A stretch of DNA of 18,495 bases from Oxalobacteraceae bacterium (GCA_027485535.1 JAIXQV010000130.1:1-18495); one strand, 5' to 3'; shown: positions 1 through 8,043, numbered from the stretch's first letter. Translations and numbers: made by a program. The notes: generated by a model from the sequence alone, not told the origin.

Positions 1-471
1 AGGCGCACCAGCCTCCGCCGAAGCGCGAATCTGCTCTGCGTCGGCATCAATAAACAATGAGACTCGAATCCCCGCTTGCGCGAGCCGAGCGCAAGCGCGC
101 GTTACATCATCGTAAAAACGGATCACGTCTAGCCCGCCTTCGGTGGTCACTTCATTGCGGCGCTCGGGCACTAAGCAAACATCCTGCGGCTGTATGCGAC
201 ACGCAATGTCCAGCATCTCTTCAGTGATGGCAGATTCAAGATTCATGCGCGTCGTCAGCCGCGGACGAATCAGCTCCACATCAGCATCTTTGATATGACG
301 TCTGTCTTCACGCAGGTGGAGCGTGATAACGTCGGCACCGGCCTGCTCTGCCAGTAACGCGGCTTGTAAAGGGTCTGGATACACCGTGCCACGCGCATTG
401 CGCAAGGTGGCAACATGGTCGATATTGACACCGAGGTCGATCACTGCGCTGTTCGGATTTAGGAAGCTCAT
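1..471 (-). CDS. pdxJ: Pyridoxine 5'-phosphate synthase PdxJ (partial, C-terminus outside window)
   Basis: PdxJ condenses 1-deoxy-D-xylulose 5-phosphate with 3-amino-2-oxopropyl phosphate, the last ring-forming step of de novo vitamin B6 synthesis in the cytoplasm. The frame from ATG at 471 runs open to the window edge, giving the first 157 residues of a protein usually about 240 long. It shows NIDHVATLRNARG (residues 16-28), HLREDRRHIKD (52-62) and RMNLE (75-79). His52 and Glu79 line up with the E. coli active-site His45 and Glu72; the third catalytic His lies beyond the window. Next come the conserved LVPERR and EVTTEGGLDV segments and then SLFIDAD. The start lies 10 bp after the recO stop, so it is the distal gene of the lepA-lepB-rnc-era-recO string. 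An ATG overlapping the recO stop is out of frame and closes after four codons, so 471 is preferred. Confidence 0.97.
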   Translation of the reverse strand, partial: MSFLNPNSAVIDLGVNIDHVATLRNARGTVYPDPLQAALLAEQAGADVITLHLREDRRHIKDADVELIRPRLTTRMNLESAITEEMLDIACRIQPQDVCLVPERRNEVTTEGGLDVIRFYDDVTRACARLAQAGIRVSLFIDADAEQIRASAEAGAP

Positions 472-481
472 GCTGTTGTCA

Positions 482-1261
482 TTAAAGCTGCAGCAGGTCG
501 ATCAAAATCTGCCGCGTGTTCAGGGTCACCCCACCGAGGTGATGCGCCAGCAAGTGGCGCATCAAGAATTTACTTTGCTGTTGCGTGACGCTATCGCTGT
601 AGTCGCCTGCTTCCATATCAATCAGTGTTTTACCCGACACCACAGGAAGGGTATCGCTGGCGACTGCGGCGCGAGGCCCACGCTCCGGCTCGAACACATA
701 ATAACGCGCTGGCTCGACTTGCTCACCGCCGCGCCCCAGCTCGGTGAGTTGGCCAGCGACACCGGATTCTTTGAGTAGCTGTAACTCGAATTTACGCAGC
801 ACGATACCCGCTGGCTCGGCATGTGCGAGTTGGTTCAAAGCGGACATGTACGCATCAAACAATACCGGGTGCGGATCGTCGCGCGCGAGTAGCTTGACTA
901 GTAACTCATTCAGATAAAAACCGCACAGAAGTGCCGAGCCCTCGACCGGCAGCAAGCCACCGACCCATTCAGCCGAGATCAGGGTGCGTACCTCAGACTT
1001 GCCGCTCCAACTCAGTTGCAGCGGCTGAAAGGTTTGCAGAACACCGCGCAACTTCGAATGCGGGCGCTTGGCACCTTTGGCGACGACTGGCACGCGACCG
1101 TAATCGCGCGCAAATACTTCAACGATCAGGCTGGTTTCTTTGTACGGGTAGCTGTGCAGGACAAAGCCGGGTTGTGCGAGGACGCGATGTTCACGCTCTA
1201 CTGACGCGGTCCGCGTGGTTGACTTGCTACTGGTCGCAGGTTGCTTGACTGGCGCGTCCAT
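482..1261 (-). CDS. recO: DNA repair protein RecO
   Basis: RecO works with RecR and RecF to load RecA on SSB-coated single-stranded DNA during gap repair. The 259-residue product is normal for the family. The N-terminal OB-fold spans roughly residues 27-105 and holds FVLHSYPYKETSLIVEVF, followed by GRVPVVAKGAKRPHSKL, the typical first part of RecO. The remainder is the helical domain, including LCGFYLNELLVKLL, which is characteristic of the family. I see no zinc-binding cysteine cluster in the C-terminal part, as in E. coli RecO. The first 25 residues are Ser/Thr-rich and poorly conserved. ATG at 1261 follows the era stop by 3 bp, and pdxJ begins 10 bp downstream, so the gene is almost certainly cotranscribed. 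Confidence 0.96.
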   Translation of the reverse strand: MDAPVKQPATSSKSTTRTASVEREHRVLAQPGFVLHSYPYKETSLIVEVFARDYGRVPVVAKGAKRPHSKLRGVLQTFQPLQLSWSGKSEVRTLISAEWVGGLLPVEGSALLCGFYLNELLVKLLARDDPHPVLFDAYMSALNQLAHAEPAGIVLRKFELQLLKESGVAGQLTELGRGGEQVEPARYYVFEPERGPRAAVASDTLPVVSGKTLIDMEAGDYSDSVTQQQSKFLMRHLLAHHLGGVTLNTRQILIDLLQL

Positions 1262-1264
1262 CGC

Positions 1265-2167
1265 TCACTCGTAGCCATAGGCACGCAATGAGGCCTCGTT
1301 GTCGGCCCAGCCAGATTTCACCTTGACCCAGATTTCGAGATAGACCTTACCGCCGAAGAGCTTCTCCATGTCGAGCCGCGCTTGGGTGGAAATCTCTTTC
1401 AGTCGCGCACCCTTTTGCCCGATCAGCATGGCCTTGTGCGCATCACGTCCGACCAGAATGGCGGCGAACACACGCCGCAAATTACCTTCCTGCTCAAATT
1501 TTTCGATCACCACCGTACTGGTATACGGCAGCTCATCACCGACAAAGCGGAAGACTTTCTCGCGCACGATTTCAGCGGCGAGGAATTTTTCGCTGCGGTC
1601 GGTAATATCATCTTCATCGAAGATGCGCTCACCCTCGGGCAGATGCTGGCGAATTTCGCCCTCAAGTCGATCAAGCTGAAAACCTTGCTTGGCCGACACC
1701 GGCACAATCGCCGCGAAATCAAATTTTTGCGCGACCTCCTGCGCAAACTTCATCAAGATGGCTTTGTCTTTGACGTGATCAGCTTTGTTGATGACGAGGA
1801 TGGCTGGTACCGTTGACGGCAACAGCGACAATACTTTTGCATCGGCATCACCGAAATGCCCCGCCTCAACCACGAACAGCACTACATCGGCGGCGGTGAG
1901 GGTCGTAGTGACGGTACGGTTAAGCGTCTTATTGAGCGCATTGCCGTGACGCGTTTGGAAGCCGGGCGTATCGATGTACACATACTGCGCATCATCATGA
2001 GTTTGTATGCCAGTGATGCGATGGCGCGTGGTTTGCGCCTTGCGCGAAGTGATACTGACCTTGGCACCGACCAGCTTGTTCATGAGCGTGGACTTGCCCA
2101 CATTGGGCCGCCCGACAATCGCAATGTAGCCGCACCGAAAACCAGCGGCGGCGGGCGCTGTGCTCAT
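1265..2167 (-). CDS. era: Ribosome-assembly GTPase Era
   Basis: Era is an essential GTPase that binds the 3' end of 16S rRNA and takes part in 30S maturation. At 300 residues it matches the family. The GTPase motifs are all intact: G1 GRPNVGKST (residues 19-27), G3 DTPG (66-69), G4 NKAD (127-130) and G5 SAK (158-160). The C-terminal KH domain follows, with the GQKGARLKEI loop, and ends in the usual LRAYGYE-type tail. The start codon overlaps the rnc stop as ATGA (2164-2167), which implies translational coupling with RNase III, a pairing widely conserved in proteobacteria. No strong Shine-Dalgarno is visible, consistent with coupling. Confidence 0.98.
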   Translation of the reverse strand: MSTAPAAAGFRCGYIAIVGRPNVGKSTLMNKLVGAKVSITSRKAQTTRHRITGIQTHDDAQYVYIDTPGFQTRHGNALNKTLNRTVTTTLTAADVVLFVVEAGHFGDADAKVLSLLPSTVPAILVINKADHVKDKAILMKFAQEVAQKFDFAAIVPVSAKQGFQLDRLEGEIRQHLPEGERIFDEDDITDRSEKFLAAEIVREKVFRFVGDELPYTSTVVIEKFEQEGNLRRVFAAILVGRDAHKAMLIGQKGARLKEISTQARLDMEKLFGGKVYLEIWVKVKSGWADNEASLRAYGYE

Positions 2168-3030
2168 GCAGACTTACTTTGACTGACCGCTTCCGCACCC
2201 AGCGGCAGCTCATCCTGTTCCTTGGCGGCGGTGGCCTTGGATTGCCGGCTTGGTCGTTTTTCGGGTTCCGGGGGTTCGGACTGTATGGTCGCAATACCGG
2301 CTAGCTTCAGCTGTGCGGTGCGCTGGCGGGTTTTCTTGGGCTCGACAGGCGCCTTGACCAGCGCAAGCTGAACTGCCTCGAGTGCCAGACGGGCAGCGGC
2401 CTGCTCACCCGCGCGGCGGCTACCGCCAGTACCGAACACTTGAATGTCGAGTTTGGGCACGAGGCACTCGATCTCGAATTCCTGATTGTGCGCGGCACCG
2501 TGGGTCGCGACCACGTTGTACTGCGGCAGCGGAATCTTTTTACCCTGTAAAAACTCTTGCAGCAGAGTCTTGGCGTCTTTGCCCAGGGTTTTGGGGTCGA
2601 CGGTTTGCAGGATAGGCACGTACATGGCGCGGATAACATCACGCGCCGCATCGAATCCGCTATCGAGATAAATTGCGCCGAACAAGGCCTCGAGCGTGTC
2701 AGCGAGAATCGAGGGGCGACGAAAACCACCCGACTTCAACTCGCCCTCGCCTAACCGCAGAAACTGCGATAACTCAAGTCGCTGCGCGATTTCATAGAGT
2801 GACTGCTGTTTAACCAGGTTGGCGCGCAGACGTGAGAGATCACCTTCGTCGATCTTGTTGAATTTTTCGAACAGCAGGGCAGCAACGACGCAGTTGAGTA
2901 CCGAGTCGCCAAGGAACTCGAGCCTTTCGTTATGCAGGCTGCTATGGCTACGATGCGTCAATGCCTGCTGCAGTAGCGCAGCGCTCTTGAAGGTGTGGCC
3001 CAGCCGTTGTTGCAGAAGCGCGATATCCAT
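2164..3030 (-). CDS. rnc: Ribonuclease III
   Basis: RNase III cleaves double-stranded RNA and processes the pre-rRNA transcript and some mRNAs. The endonuclease domain carries the signature NERLEFLGDSVLN (residues 34-46). The metal-binding catalytic residues are Glu38, Asp42, Asp111 and Glu114. The double-stranded RNA-binding domain covers about 152-222, with the usual GGSRRAGEQAAARLAL end. The protein is 288 residues, longer than the roughly 226 of E. coli. The last 60 or so residues are a charged Pro/Lys/Glu-rich tail outside both domains. The ATG at 3030 is followed by a start typical of the family (MDIALLQQRLGHTF). The gene lies 12 bp after the DUF4845 gene and overlaps era. Confidence 0.98.
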   Translation of the reverse strand: MDIALLQQRLGHTFKSAALLQQALTHRSHSSLHNERLEFLGDSVLNCVVAALLFEKFNKIDEGDLSRLRANLVKQQSLYEIAQRLELSQFLRLGEGELKSGGFRRPSILADTLEALFGAIYLDSGFDAARDVIRAMYVPILQTVDPKTLGKDAKTLLQEFLQGKKIPLPQYNVVATHGAAHNQEFEIECLVPKLDIQVFGTGGSRRAGEQAAARLALEAVQLALVKAPVEPKKTRQRTAQLKLAGIATIQSEPPEPEKRPSRQSKATAAKEQDELPLGAEAVSQSKSA

Positions 3031-3042
3031 TGCGTCTCGCTG

Positions 3043-3453
3043 CTAGTTCGCAGCCTCGTCTTGCCCATCGTCGACGTTACTACCTCGGTACTCGATCAGC
3101 AGACTGGTTGGGCCGAACAAGGGGATCCGCTTTTCATATGTAAAACGAACCCGCATTGTGTCACCCCGGCCACTGATCTGAAGATCCTTGCCCCGCAGGG
3201 TATCTGAAAACCCCACCGAGGCCATCTGGTCAAAACGCTCACGCAGCTGGGCCGGGGTGTCGGAAACCGCGGCCGCCGCCACTACCGCCTTTTTGATGGC
3301 CCAGTACTCCAGCACGCCAGGACCCGCCCTGGCGACCAGCATGCCGGACACACCCAGCACCAACAGGGTGCTCATCAATCCGAACAGTGAAAACCCCCGC
3401 TGGCCTTGCCTCATGCTCACAGGGGCCGTCTGAGCCCCGATTGGGAAACTCAC
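3043..3453 (-). CDS. DUF4845 single-pass membrane protein with pilin-like N-terminus
   Basis: This small protein of unknown function sits between lepB and rnc, the usual place for DUF4845 genes in beta- and gammaproteobacteria. The longest reading is 136 residues from GTG at 3453, which overlaps the lepB stop as GTGA. An internal ATG at 3414 would give 123 residues starting MRQGQRGFSLFGLM, closer to how family members usually begin. After it come a basic stretch, then Gly-Phe-Ser-Leu and one hydrophobic segment (about residues 20-42 of the long form). This resembles a type IV prepilin leader, but the expected Glu at position +5 of the mature pilin is absent. The remaining part, up to the polar C-terminus, is probably outside the cytoplasm. 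The function is unknown; the context suggests only co-expression with signal peptidase and RNase III. Confidence 0.85.
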   Translation of the reverse strand: MSFPIGAQTAPVSMRQGQRGFSLFGLMSTLLVLGVSGMLVARAGPGVLEYWAIKKAVVAAAAVSDTPAQLRERFDQMASVGFSDTLRGKDLQISGRGDTMRVRFTYEKRIPLFGPTSLLIEYRGSNVDDGQDEAAN

Positions 3454-4361
3454 TGAAACCCGCCGATACGCTTGAAGTTACCCAGGTTCATCCAGACAAA
3501 AAATGCCTTTCCGACAATGTTTTTCTCTGGCACGAAACCCCAGTAGCGCGAATCTAAACTGTTGTCGCGATTATCACCCATCATGAAGTAATGTCCAGCC
3601 GGGACCTTGCACTCGAAACCCTCAAGGTCGTAACGGCACAGCTCATGCTGCGGGAAGTTGTCGGGGCTGGGCACATAGGGCGGCAGCTTGCCATCGTTCA
3701 GGATGTAATGGCTCAAGCCAGTCAGGTCTTCGCGGTAATGCTCGAAGTATTGCAGCCGATCTTCATCCAGGTAATCGGGCAGTTTTTCGTACACGACCTC
3801 TTTACCGTTGACCGACAATCGCTTGTTCTTGTAAAGCACGGTGTCGCCCGGAACACCAACCACGCGCTTGATGTAGTCGAGTGACATGTCTTTGGGGAAT
3901 TTGAATACCATCACGTCGCCACGCTGGGGGTCGTTGATGGGAATGACTTTCTGGTTAACCACGGGCAGACGTATGCCATACGTGAATTTATTCACCAGAA
4001 TCAGGTCACCGATCTGCAAGGTCGGCAGCATCGAACTCGATGGAATCTTGAACGGCTCGAACATGAACGAGCGGAACAGGAACACCGCCGCAATCACTGG
4101 GAAAAAACTACCGGTGTAAGCAATCCACGTCGGCTGCTGCTGCAACCGCTCGACCAAGTCAGCGCGCGCGCTAGGGTCAGACTTGATGCCGTCGCTGACC
4201 AATTTGGCCTGTCGCGCATCGAACTCGGCAAGCGCTTCTTCTGCCAGACGCCGCCGCTTCGGTGCATGATGCAGCCGATCGTAGAGCCAGACCAAACCGG
4301 TAGCAATCGTCAGCAGCAACAGGATCAGGGCGAAATTACCCAGTATTGATTGCATCGTCAT
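3450..4361 (-). CDS. lepB: Signal peptidase I LepB
   Basis: This inner-membrane serine protease removes signal peptides from exported proteins after Sec or Tat translocation. The 303-residue product has an N-terminal membrane segment (about residues 8-27), a basic cytoplasmic loop and a second membrane segment (about 80-100). The nucleophile is in IPSSSMLPTL (Ser110, before Met-Leu-Pro). The general-base lysine is in YIKRVVGVPGD (Lys165). The conserved C-terminal box GDNRDNSLDSRYWGFV spans 262-277. Hence it is a two-membrane-span enzyme of the proteobacterial type with an intact Ser/Lys dyad. Its ATG at 4361 directly abuts the lepA stop; a second in-frame ATG lies two codons further in. The 3' end overlaps the DUF4845 gene by 4 bp. 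Confidence 0.98.
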   Translation of the reverse strand: MTMQSILGNFALILLLLTIATGLVWLYDRLHHAPKRRRLAEEALAEFDARQAKLVSDGIKSDPSARADLVERLQQQPTWIAYTGSFFPVIAAVFLFRSFMFEPFKIPSSSMLPTLQIGDLILVNKFTYGIRLPVVNQKVIPINDPQRGDVMVFKFPKDMSLDYIKRVVGVPGDTVLYKNKRLSVNGKEVVYEKLPDYLDEDRLQYFEHYREDLTGLSHYILNDGKLPPYVPSPDNFPQHELCRYDLEGFECKVPAGHYFMMGDNRDNSLDSRYWGFVPEKNIVGKAFFVWMNLGNFKRIGGFQ

Positions 4362-6155
4362 TTACTTTTCTTCCACTTGTAGGATCGCCAGGAAAGCCTC
4401 CTGCGGGATCTCAACCGAGCCCACCTGCTTCATGCGCTTTTTGCCCGCCTTTTGTTTCTCGAGCAGTTTGCGCTTACGGCTGATGTCGCCCCCGTAGCAT
4501 TTAGCGAGCACGTTCTTACGTAATGCTTTCACGTTTTCACGCGAAATGATGTTGGATCCAATCGCTGCCTGAATCGCTACGTCGAACATCTGGCGCGGGA
4601 TCAGCTCGCGCATTTTCGCCGCAACTGCGCGGCCGCGGAAAGGTGCGTTCGAGCGGTGCACGATGATGGCCAGCGCATCGACCTTTTCGCTGTTGATCAG
4701 CATGTCGACCTTCACCACATCGGATGAGCGGTACTCTTTGAACTCATAATCCATGGACGCATAGCCACGCGAGATAGACTTCAGACGATCAAAGAAATCC
4801 AGCACCACTTCCGCCATCGGAATTTCATAGGTCAGCTGCACCTGCTTGCCGTGGTAGGTCATATTCATCTGTATGCCACGCTTTTGCGTACAGAGCGTAA
4901 TGACTGCGCCGACATACTCCTGCGGCATATACAGATTGACAGTGACGATAGGCTCGCGAATCTCGTCGATCTTGGAAGGCTCGGGCATCTTCGATGGGTT
5001 GTCGACCATGATGGTCGTTCCATCGCGCATCTTCACCTCATAGATCACCGTTGGCGCGGTGGTGATCAGGTCCATGTCGAACTCGCGCTCGAGACGTTCC
5101 TGCACGATCTCCATGTGCAGCAAGCCCAAGAAGCCGCAACGGAAACCAAAGCCCAGCGCTTGCGATACTTCGGGCTCGTACATCAGCGCGGCGTCATTTA
5201 ACTTCAGTTTTTCCAGCGAGTCGCGCAGCGAGTCGTATTGATTGGCTTCGACCGGAAACAGTCCTGCAAATACCTGTGGCTGCACCTCCTTGAAACCAGG
5301 CAGTGGCGCTGGCGCGGGCTTGGCCGCTAAGGTAATGGTGTCGCCGACTTTGGCAGCTTTCAGTTCCTTGATGCCAGCGATGATGAAACCCACCTGCCCC
5401 GCCGACAATGAATCGCGAGATACCGACTTCGGCGTGAATACACCAACGCTTTCGACCAGATGCTGCGCACCGGTTGCCATCAGCAGAATTTTTTCTTTCG
5501 GACGCAGGGTGCCGTTTTTTACGCGAACCAGCATCACGACACCGACATAGTTATCGAACCAGGAGTCGACAATCAGGGCCTGCAGCGGCGCATCAGGGTC
5601 ACCCGTGGGCGGCGGCACTTTCGCAATCAGTGACTCCAGCACATCCTCCACCCCGAGGCCGGTCTTGGCCGAGCAGTGCACAGCGTCAGAAGCCTCGATA
5701 CCGATGACGTCTTCAATTTCGGCAATCGCATTGTCCGGATCCGCCGAGGGCAGATCGATTTTGTTCAGTACCGGCACCACCTCAACGCCGAGATCCAGCG
5801 CGGTGTAGCAGTTGGCGACGGTTTGCGCCTCGACACCTTGGGAGGCATCGACCACCAGCAGCGCGCCCTCACAGGCAGAGAGCGATCGACTGACCTCGTA
5901 GCTGAAGTCGACGTGACCCGGTGTGTCGATCAGGTTCAGGTTGTAGACCTTGCCGTCGCGCGCCTTGTAGCTCAATGCAGCGGTCTGCGCCTTGATGGTG
6001 ATGCCGCGCTCGCGCTCGAGATCCATCGAGTCGAGTACCTGTGCCTCCATCTCGCGATCGGAGAGCCCGCCGCAGATTTGAATGATCCTATCGGCCAGGG
6101 TCGACTTACCGTGATCAATATGGGCGATGATGGAGAAATTGCGGATGTGGTTCAT
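4362..6155 (-). CDS. lepA: Elongation factor 4 (LepA)
   Basis: LepA/EF4 is a ribosome-binding GTPase implicated in translation initiation and back-translocation, and in 30S assembly. It is 597 residues against 599 in E. coli. The G domain is intact: AHIDHGKST (residues 11-19), RGITI (50-54), DTPGH (77-81) and NKID (131-134). Domain II, the two EF-G-like domains and the LepA-specific C-terminal domain follow, the last ending in a Lys/Arg-rich segment with KCYGGDISRKRKLLEKQK. The ATG at 6155 fits the family start (NHIRNFSIIAHIDHG). No Shine-Dalgarno-like purine run precedes it. An intrinsic terminator ends only 16 nt upstream, so expression probably relies on read-through or on a promoter very close to the gene. 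Confidence 0.99.
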   Translation of the reverse strand: MNHIRNFSIIAHIDHGKSTLADRIIQICGGLSDREMEAQVLDSMDLERERGITIKAQTAALSYKARDGKVYNLNLIDTPGHVDFSYEVSRSLSACEGALLVVDASQGVEAQTVANCYTALDLGVEVVPVLNKIDLPSADPDNAIAEIEDVIGIEASDAVHCSAKTGLGVEDVLESLIAKVPPPTGDPDAPLQALIVDSWFDNYVGVVMLVRVKNGTLRPKEKILLMATGAQHLVESVGVFTPKSVSRDSLSAGQVGFIIAGIKELKAAKVGDTITLAAKPAPAPLPGFKEVQPQVFAGLFPVEANQYDSLRDSLEKLKLNDAALMYEPEVSQALGFGFRCGFLGLLHMEIVQERLEREFDMDLITTAPTVIYEVKMRDGTTIMVDNPSKMPEPSKIDEIREPIVTVNLYMPQEYVGAVITLCTQKRGIQMNMTYHGKQVQLTYEIPMAEVVLDFFDRLKSISRGYASMDYEFKEYRSSDVVKVDMLINSEKVDALAIIVHRSNAPFRGRAVAAKMRELIPRQMFDVAIQAAIGSNIISRENVKALRKNVLAKCYGGDISRKRKLLEKQKAGKKRMKQVGSVEIPQEAFLAILQVEEK

Positions 6156-6171
6156 GAATCAATCGGATACG

Positions 6172-6196
6172 AAAAAGGCGCTCGGGCGAGCGCCTT
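6172..6196 (-). terminator. Intrinsic terminator between the glutaredoxin-like gene and lepA
   Basis: Read on the minus strand, a perfect 9-bp GC-rich stem (6196-6188 with 6183-6175) closes a 4-nt GCCC loop and is followed at once by five T residues overlapping the stem base, then C. This is the standard rho-independent form. It lies 35 nt after the glutaredoxin-like stop and only 16 nt before the lepA ATG, so it is either the end of the upstream unit or an attenuator in the lepA leader. Confidence 0.85.
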
Positions 6197-6231
6197 GGCA
6201 ACAACCTCACGAGACCCTCATTCTACCGGAT

Positions 6232-6513
6232 TCAGTCGCCTCTTCGCCCATCGCCGTGGACGGCCGACAAATCCAGAAACTGCTGCACCGCGGCCGCATC
6301 CAGATGGTAGTGGCAAAGGGTTTGCGGCGGCTGTCCGGGCAAACACCCTTGCAGCACGGGCACCAGTTCGTCGTACTGCTCAACCAGCGCCGGATCGGCA
6401 TCGACATCGATCACGTCGACGCGGTAGCCGTCGCCGACCAGCACCACCAAGGCCTGCAGCATGTCGTCGCACAGGTGGCACCAGGTTCGCGAGTAGAGGG
6501 TGAAGTAAGCCAT
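6232..6513 (-). CDS. Glutaredoxin-like thiol protein (DUF836 type)
   Basis: This small thioredoxin-fold protein has a redox motif Cys-His-Leu-Cys near its N-terminus (TWCHLCDDM), after a beta strand FTLYSR. The pattern ELVPVL in the middle (the cis-proline region of the fold) and the acidic VIDVDADP segment match the glutaredoxin-like DUF836 family. Members are often found beside lepA and mucD in betaproteobacteria. The substrate is unknown. With ATG at 6513 it has 93 residues; an ATG at 6519 adds two. Neither start has a recognisable ribosome-binding site. A terminator hairpin ends a few bases upstream and another follows the gene, so transcription must come by read-through or from an unseen promoter. 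The identification is firm at the fold level only. Confidence 0.85.
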   Translation of the reverse strand: MAYFTLYSRTWCHLCDDMLQALVVLVGDGYRVDVIDVDADPALVEQYDELVPVLQGCLPGQPPQTLCHYHLDAAAVQQFLDLSAVHGDGRRGD

Positions 6514-6519
6514 CGACAT

Positions 6520-6546
6520 GAAAAAGGGGCTGCGTCGGCAGCCCCT
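6520..6546 (-). terminator. Intrinsic terminator after mucD
   Basis: On the minus strand a perfect 9-bp stem (6546-6538 with 6533-6525; AGGGGCTGC with GCAGCCCCT), a 4-nt loop and a run of five T residues form a canonical rho-independent terminator. It starts 18 nt after the mucD stop. Its T tract runs directly into the ATG candidates of the glutaredoxin-like gene. Confidence 0.9.
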
Positions 6547-6564
6547 ATCCTTAACCGCAAAACC

Positions 6565-8043
6565 TTACGGTGCCACCGGTTTCACAGGCACAAACTGCGA
6601 GGAATCACCGCGTCGTACCAGCAGCAATGCATTTTTCTTCGGATCGAGTTTAGCGACCAGGGCATTGAACTGCTTGGCATCACGAACATCGGTATTGTTC
6701 AGCCGGACAATTACATCGCCCTGCTGCAAACCAACGCGCGCTGCAGGACCCTCGGCGGCCTCAACCACGGCGCCGCCTTCCAAACGCAGTTCCTGCTTCT
6801 GCGCATCCGTCAGATCAGTCACGATCAATCCCAACGCGTTGGCGGTCTGCTCTGGCTTGCGTTTCTCTTCCGTCTTTTTCTTGGCGGTCTGGTCGGCTTC
6901 CATCTCAGCGATCACCACCGGCATATCGCGCTTGTTACCCTTACGCAGCACGGTCAGGTTGGCTTTCGAACCGGGCTTGGTGCTGCCCACCATACGCGGC
7001 AGATCACCCGACTTATCAATGGTGGCGCCATTGAACGCAACAATGATGTCGCCTGCCTCAACCCCCGCCTTGTCGGCTGGGCTGCCGGGCTCCACCCGAG
7101 CAACCAGTGCGCCCTGCGCGCGCGGCATACCGAGTGATTCAGCCACTTCTTTCGATACATCACCGATCTGAACACCGATACGACCACGAATCACGCGTCC
7201 GGTGGATTTCAGCTGATCAGCTACACGCATCGCCTCACCGATCGGCACCGCGAACGAGATGCCCATGTAGCCACCCGAGCGGCTGTAGATCTGCGAGTTG
7301 ATACCAATGACCTCGCCGCGCATGTTGATCAGCGGGCCACCCGAGTTACCCGGGTTCACCGCAACATCGGTCTGGATCAGTGGTAGGTAGTCACCGGTAT
7401 CGCGCGAATTGGCCGACACGATGCCTGCGGTAACGGTGTTCTCAAGACCAAACGGTGAGCCAATCGCAATCACCCACTCGCCGACGCGCAGCTTGCTGGA
7501 GTCACCCAACGTCAGGCGCGGGAAATTACTACCTTCAATCTTCACCAACGCAACATCGGTACGACGGTCGGCACCGATGATCTTGGCTTTGAATTCGCGC
7601 TTGTCGGTCAGCGTCACGAACACTTCATCTGCACCCTCGACCACATGCGCATTGGTCAGCACGAAGCCATCGGCCGAGATGATGAAGCCGGAGCCGACCC
7701 CACGGGGCACCTGCTGATCGTCTTGTTGCGGGGCTCCACGACGGTTGCGCGGCGAGGGTTGCTGCTGACGCGGCGCAGGCTGACCGAAGAAGCGTCGGAA
7801 AAACTCCTGCATTTCCTCGTCTTCGGCGCCACCACCTTGCTGCATTTGCTTGGAGCGCTCAGTGGTGCGAATGTTGACCACCGCCGGGCCAACCTTGTCG
7901 ACCAGATCAGTGAAATCCGGCAGCACAGCGGCTTGCACAGTCCCCGGCGCGCCTGGGCCAAAGCCAAGCGGCGCGAACACGGTAGCCAGCGCAATCAGAG
8001 TGACAGCCGAAAAGAAATGACGGGTTCGTTGCGAAATGTTCAT
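6565..8043 (-). CDS. mucD: Periplasmic serine endoprotease, DegP/MucD family
   Basis: This trypsin-like protease and chaperone degrades or refolds damaged envelope proteins. An export signal (basic start, hydrophobic stretch about residues 10-28) has a plausible cleavage site after VQA at residue 38. The protease domain carries the full triad: His133 in TNAHVV, Asp163 in RRTDVALVK and Ser234 in GNSGGPL. A Gln/Pro/Arg-rich linker (about 88-112) forms the LA-loop region. Two PDZ domains follow (about 280-375 and 390-488). The 492-residue length fits DegP/DegQ/MucD; the position downstream of rpoE and rseA points to MucD. The upstream frame ends in an ATGA overlap with its start codon, and only AGG, three bases away, resembles a ribosome-binding site, so translation may be coupled. 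A terminator follows. Confidence 0.97.
   Translation of the reverse strand: MNISQRTRHFFSAVTLIALATVFAPLGFGPGAPGTVQAAVLPDFTDLVDKVGPAVVNIRTTERSKQMQQGGGAEDEEMQEFFRRFFGQPAPRQQQPSPRNRRGAPQQDDQQVPRGVGSGFIISADGFVLTNAHVVEGADEVFVTLTDKREFKAKIIGADRRTDVALVKIEGSNFPRLTLGDSSKLRVGEWVIAIGSPFGLENTVTAGIVSANSRDTGDYLPLIQTDVAVNPGNSGGPLINMRGEVIGINSQIYSRSGGYMGISFAVPIGEAMRVADQLKSTGRVIRGRIGVQIGDVSKEVAESLGMPRAQGALVARVEPGSPADKAGVEAGDIIVAFNGATIDKSGDLPRMVGSTKPGSKANLTVLRKGNKRDMPVVIAEMEADQTAKKKTEEKRKPEQTANALGLIVTDLTDAQKQELRLEGGAVVEAAEGPAARVGLQQGDVIVRLNNTDVRDAKQFNALVAKLDPKKNALLLVRRGDSSQFVPVKPVAP

Noticed and set aside
323..778. Plus-strand 151-codon frame across the pdxJ-recO junction
   Set aside because: It is the antisense shadow of two well-supported genes and shows no family similarity.
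5676..7137. Long plus-strand frames of 275 and 336 codons opposite lepA, the glutaredoxin-like gene and mucD
   Set aside because: They run antisense through clear conserved genes, have no recognisable domain, and are rich in His/Arg/Gln as expected from reading GC-rich genes backwards.
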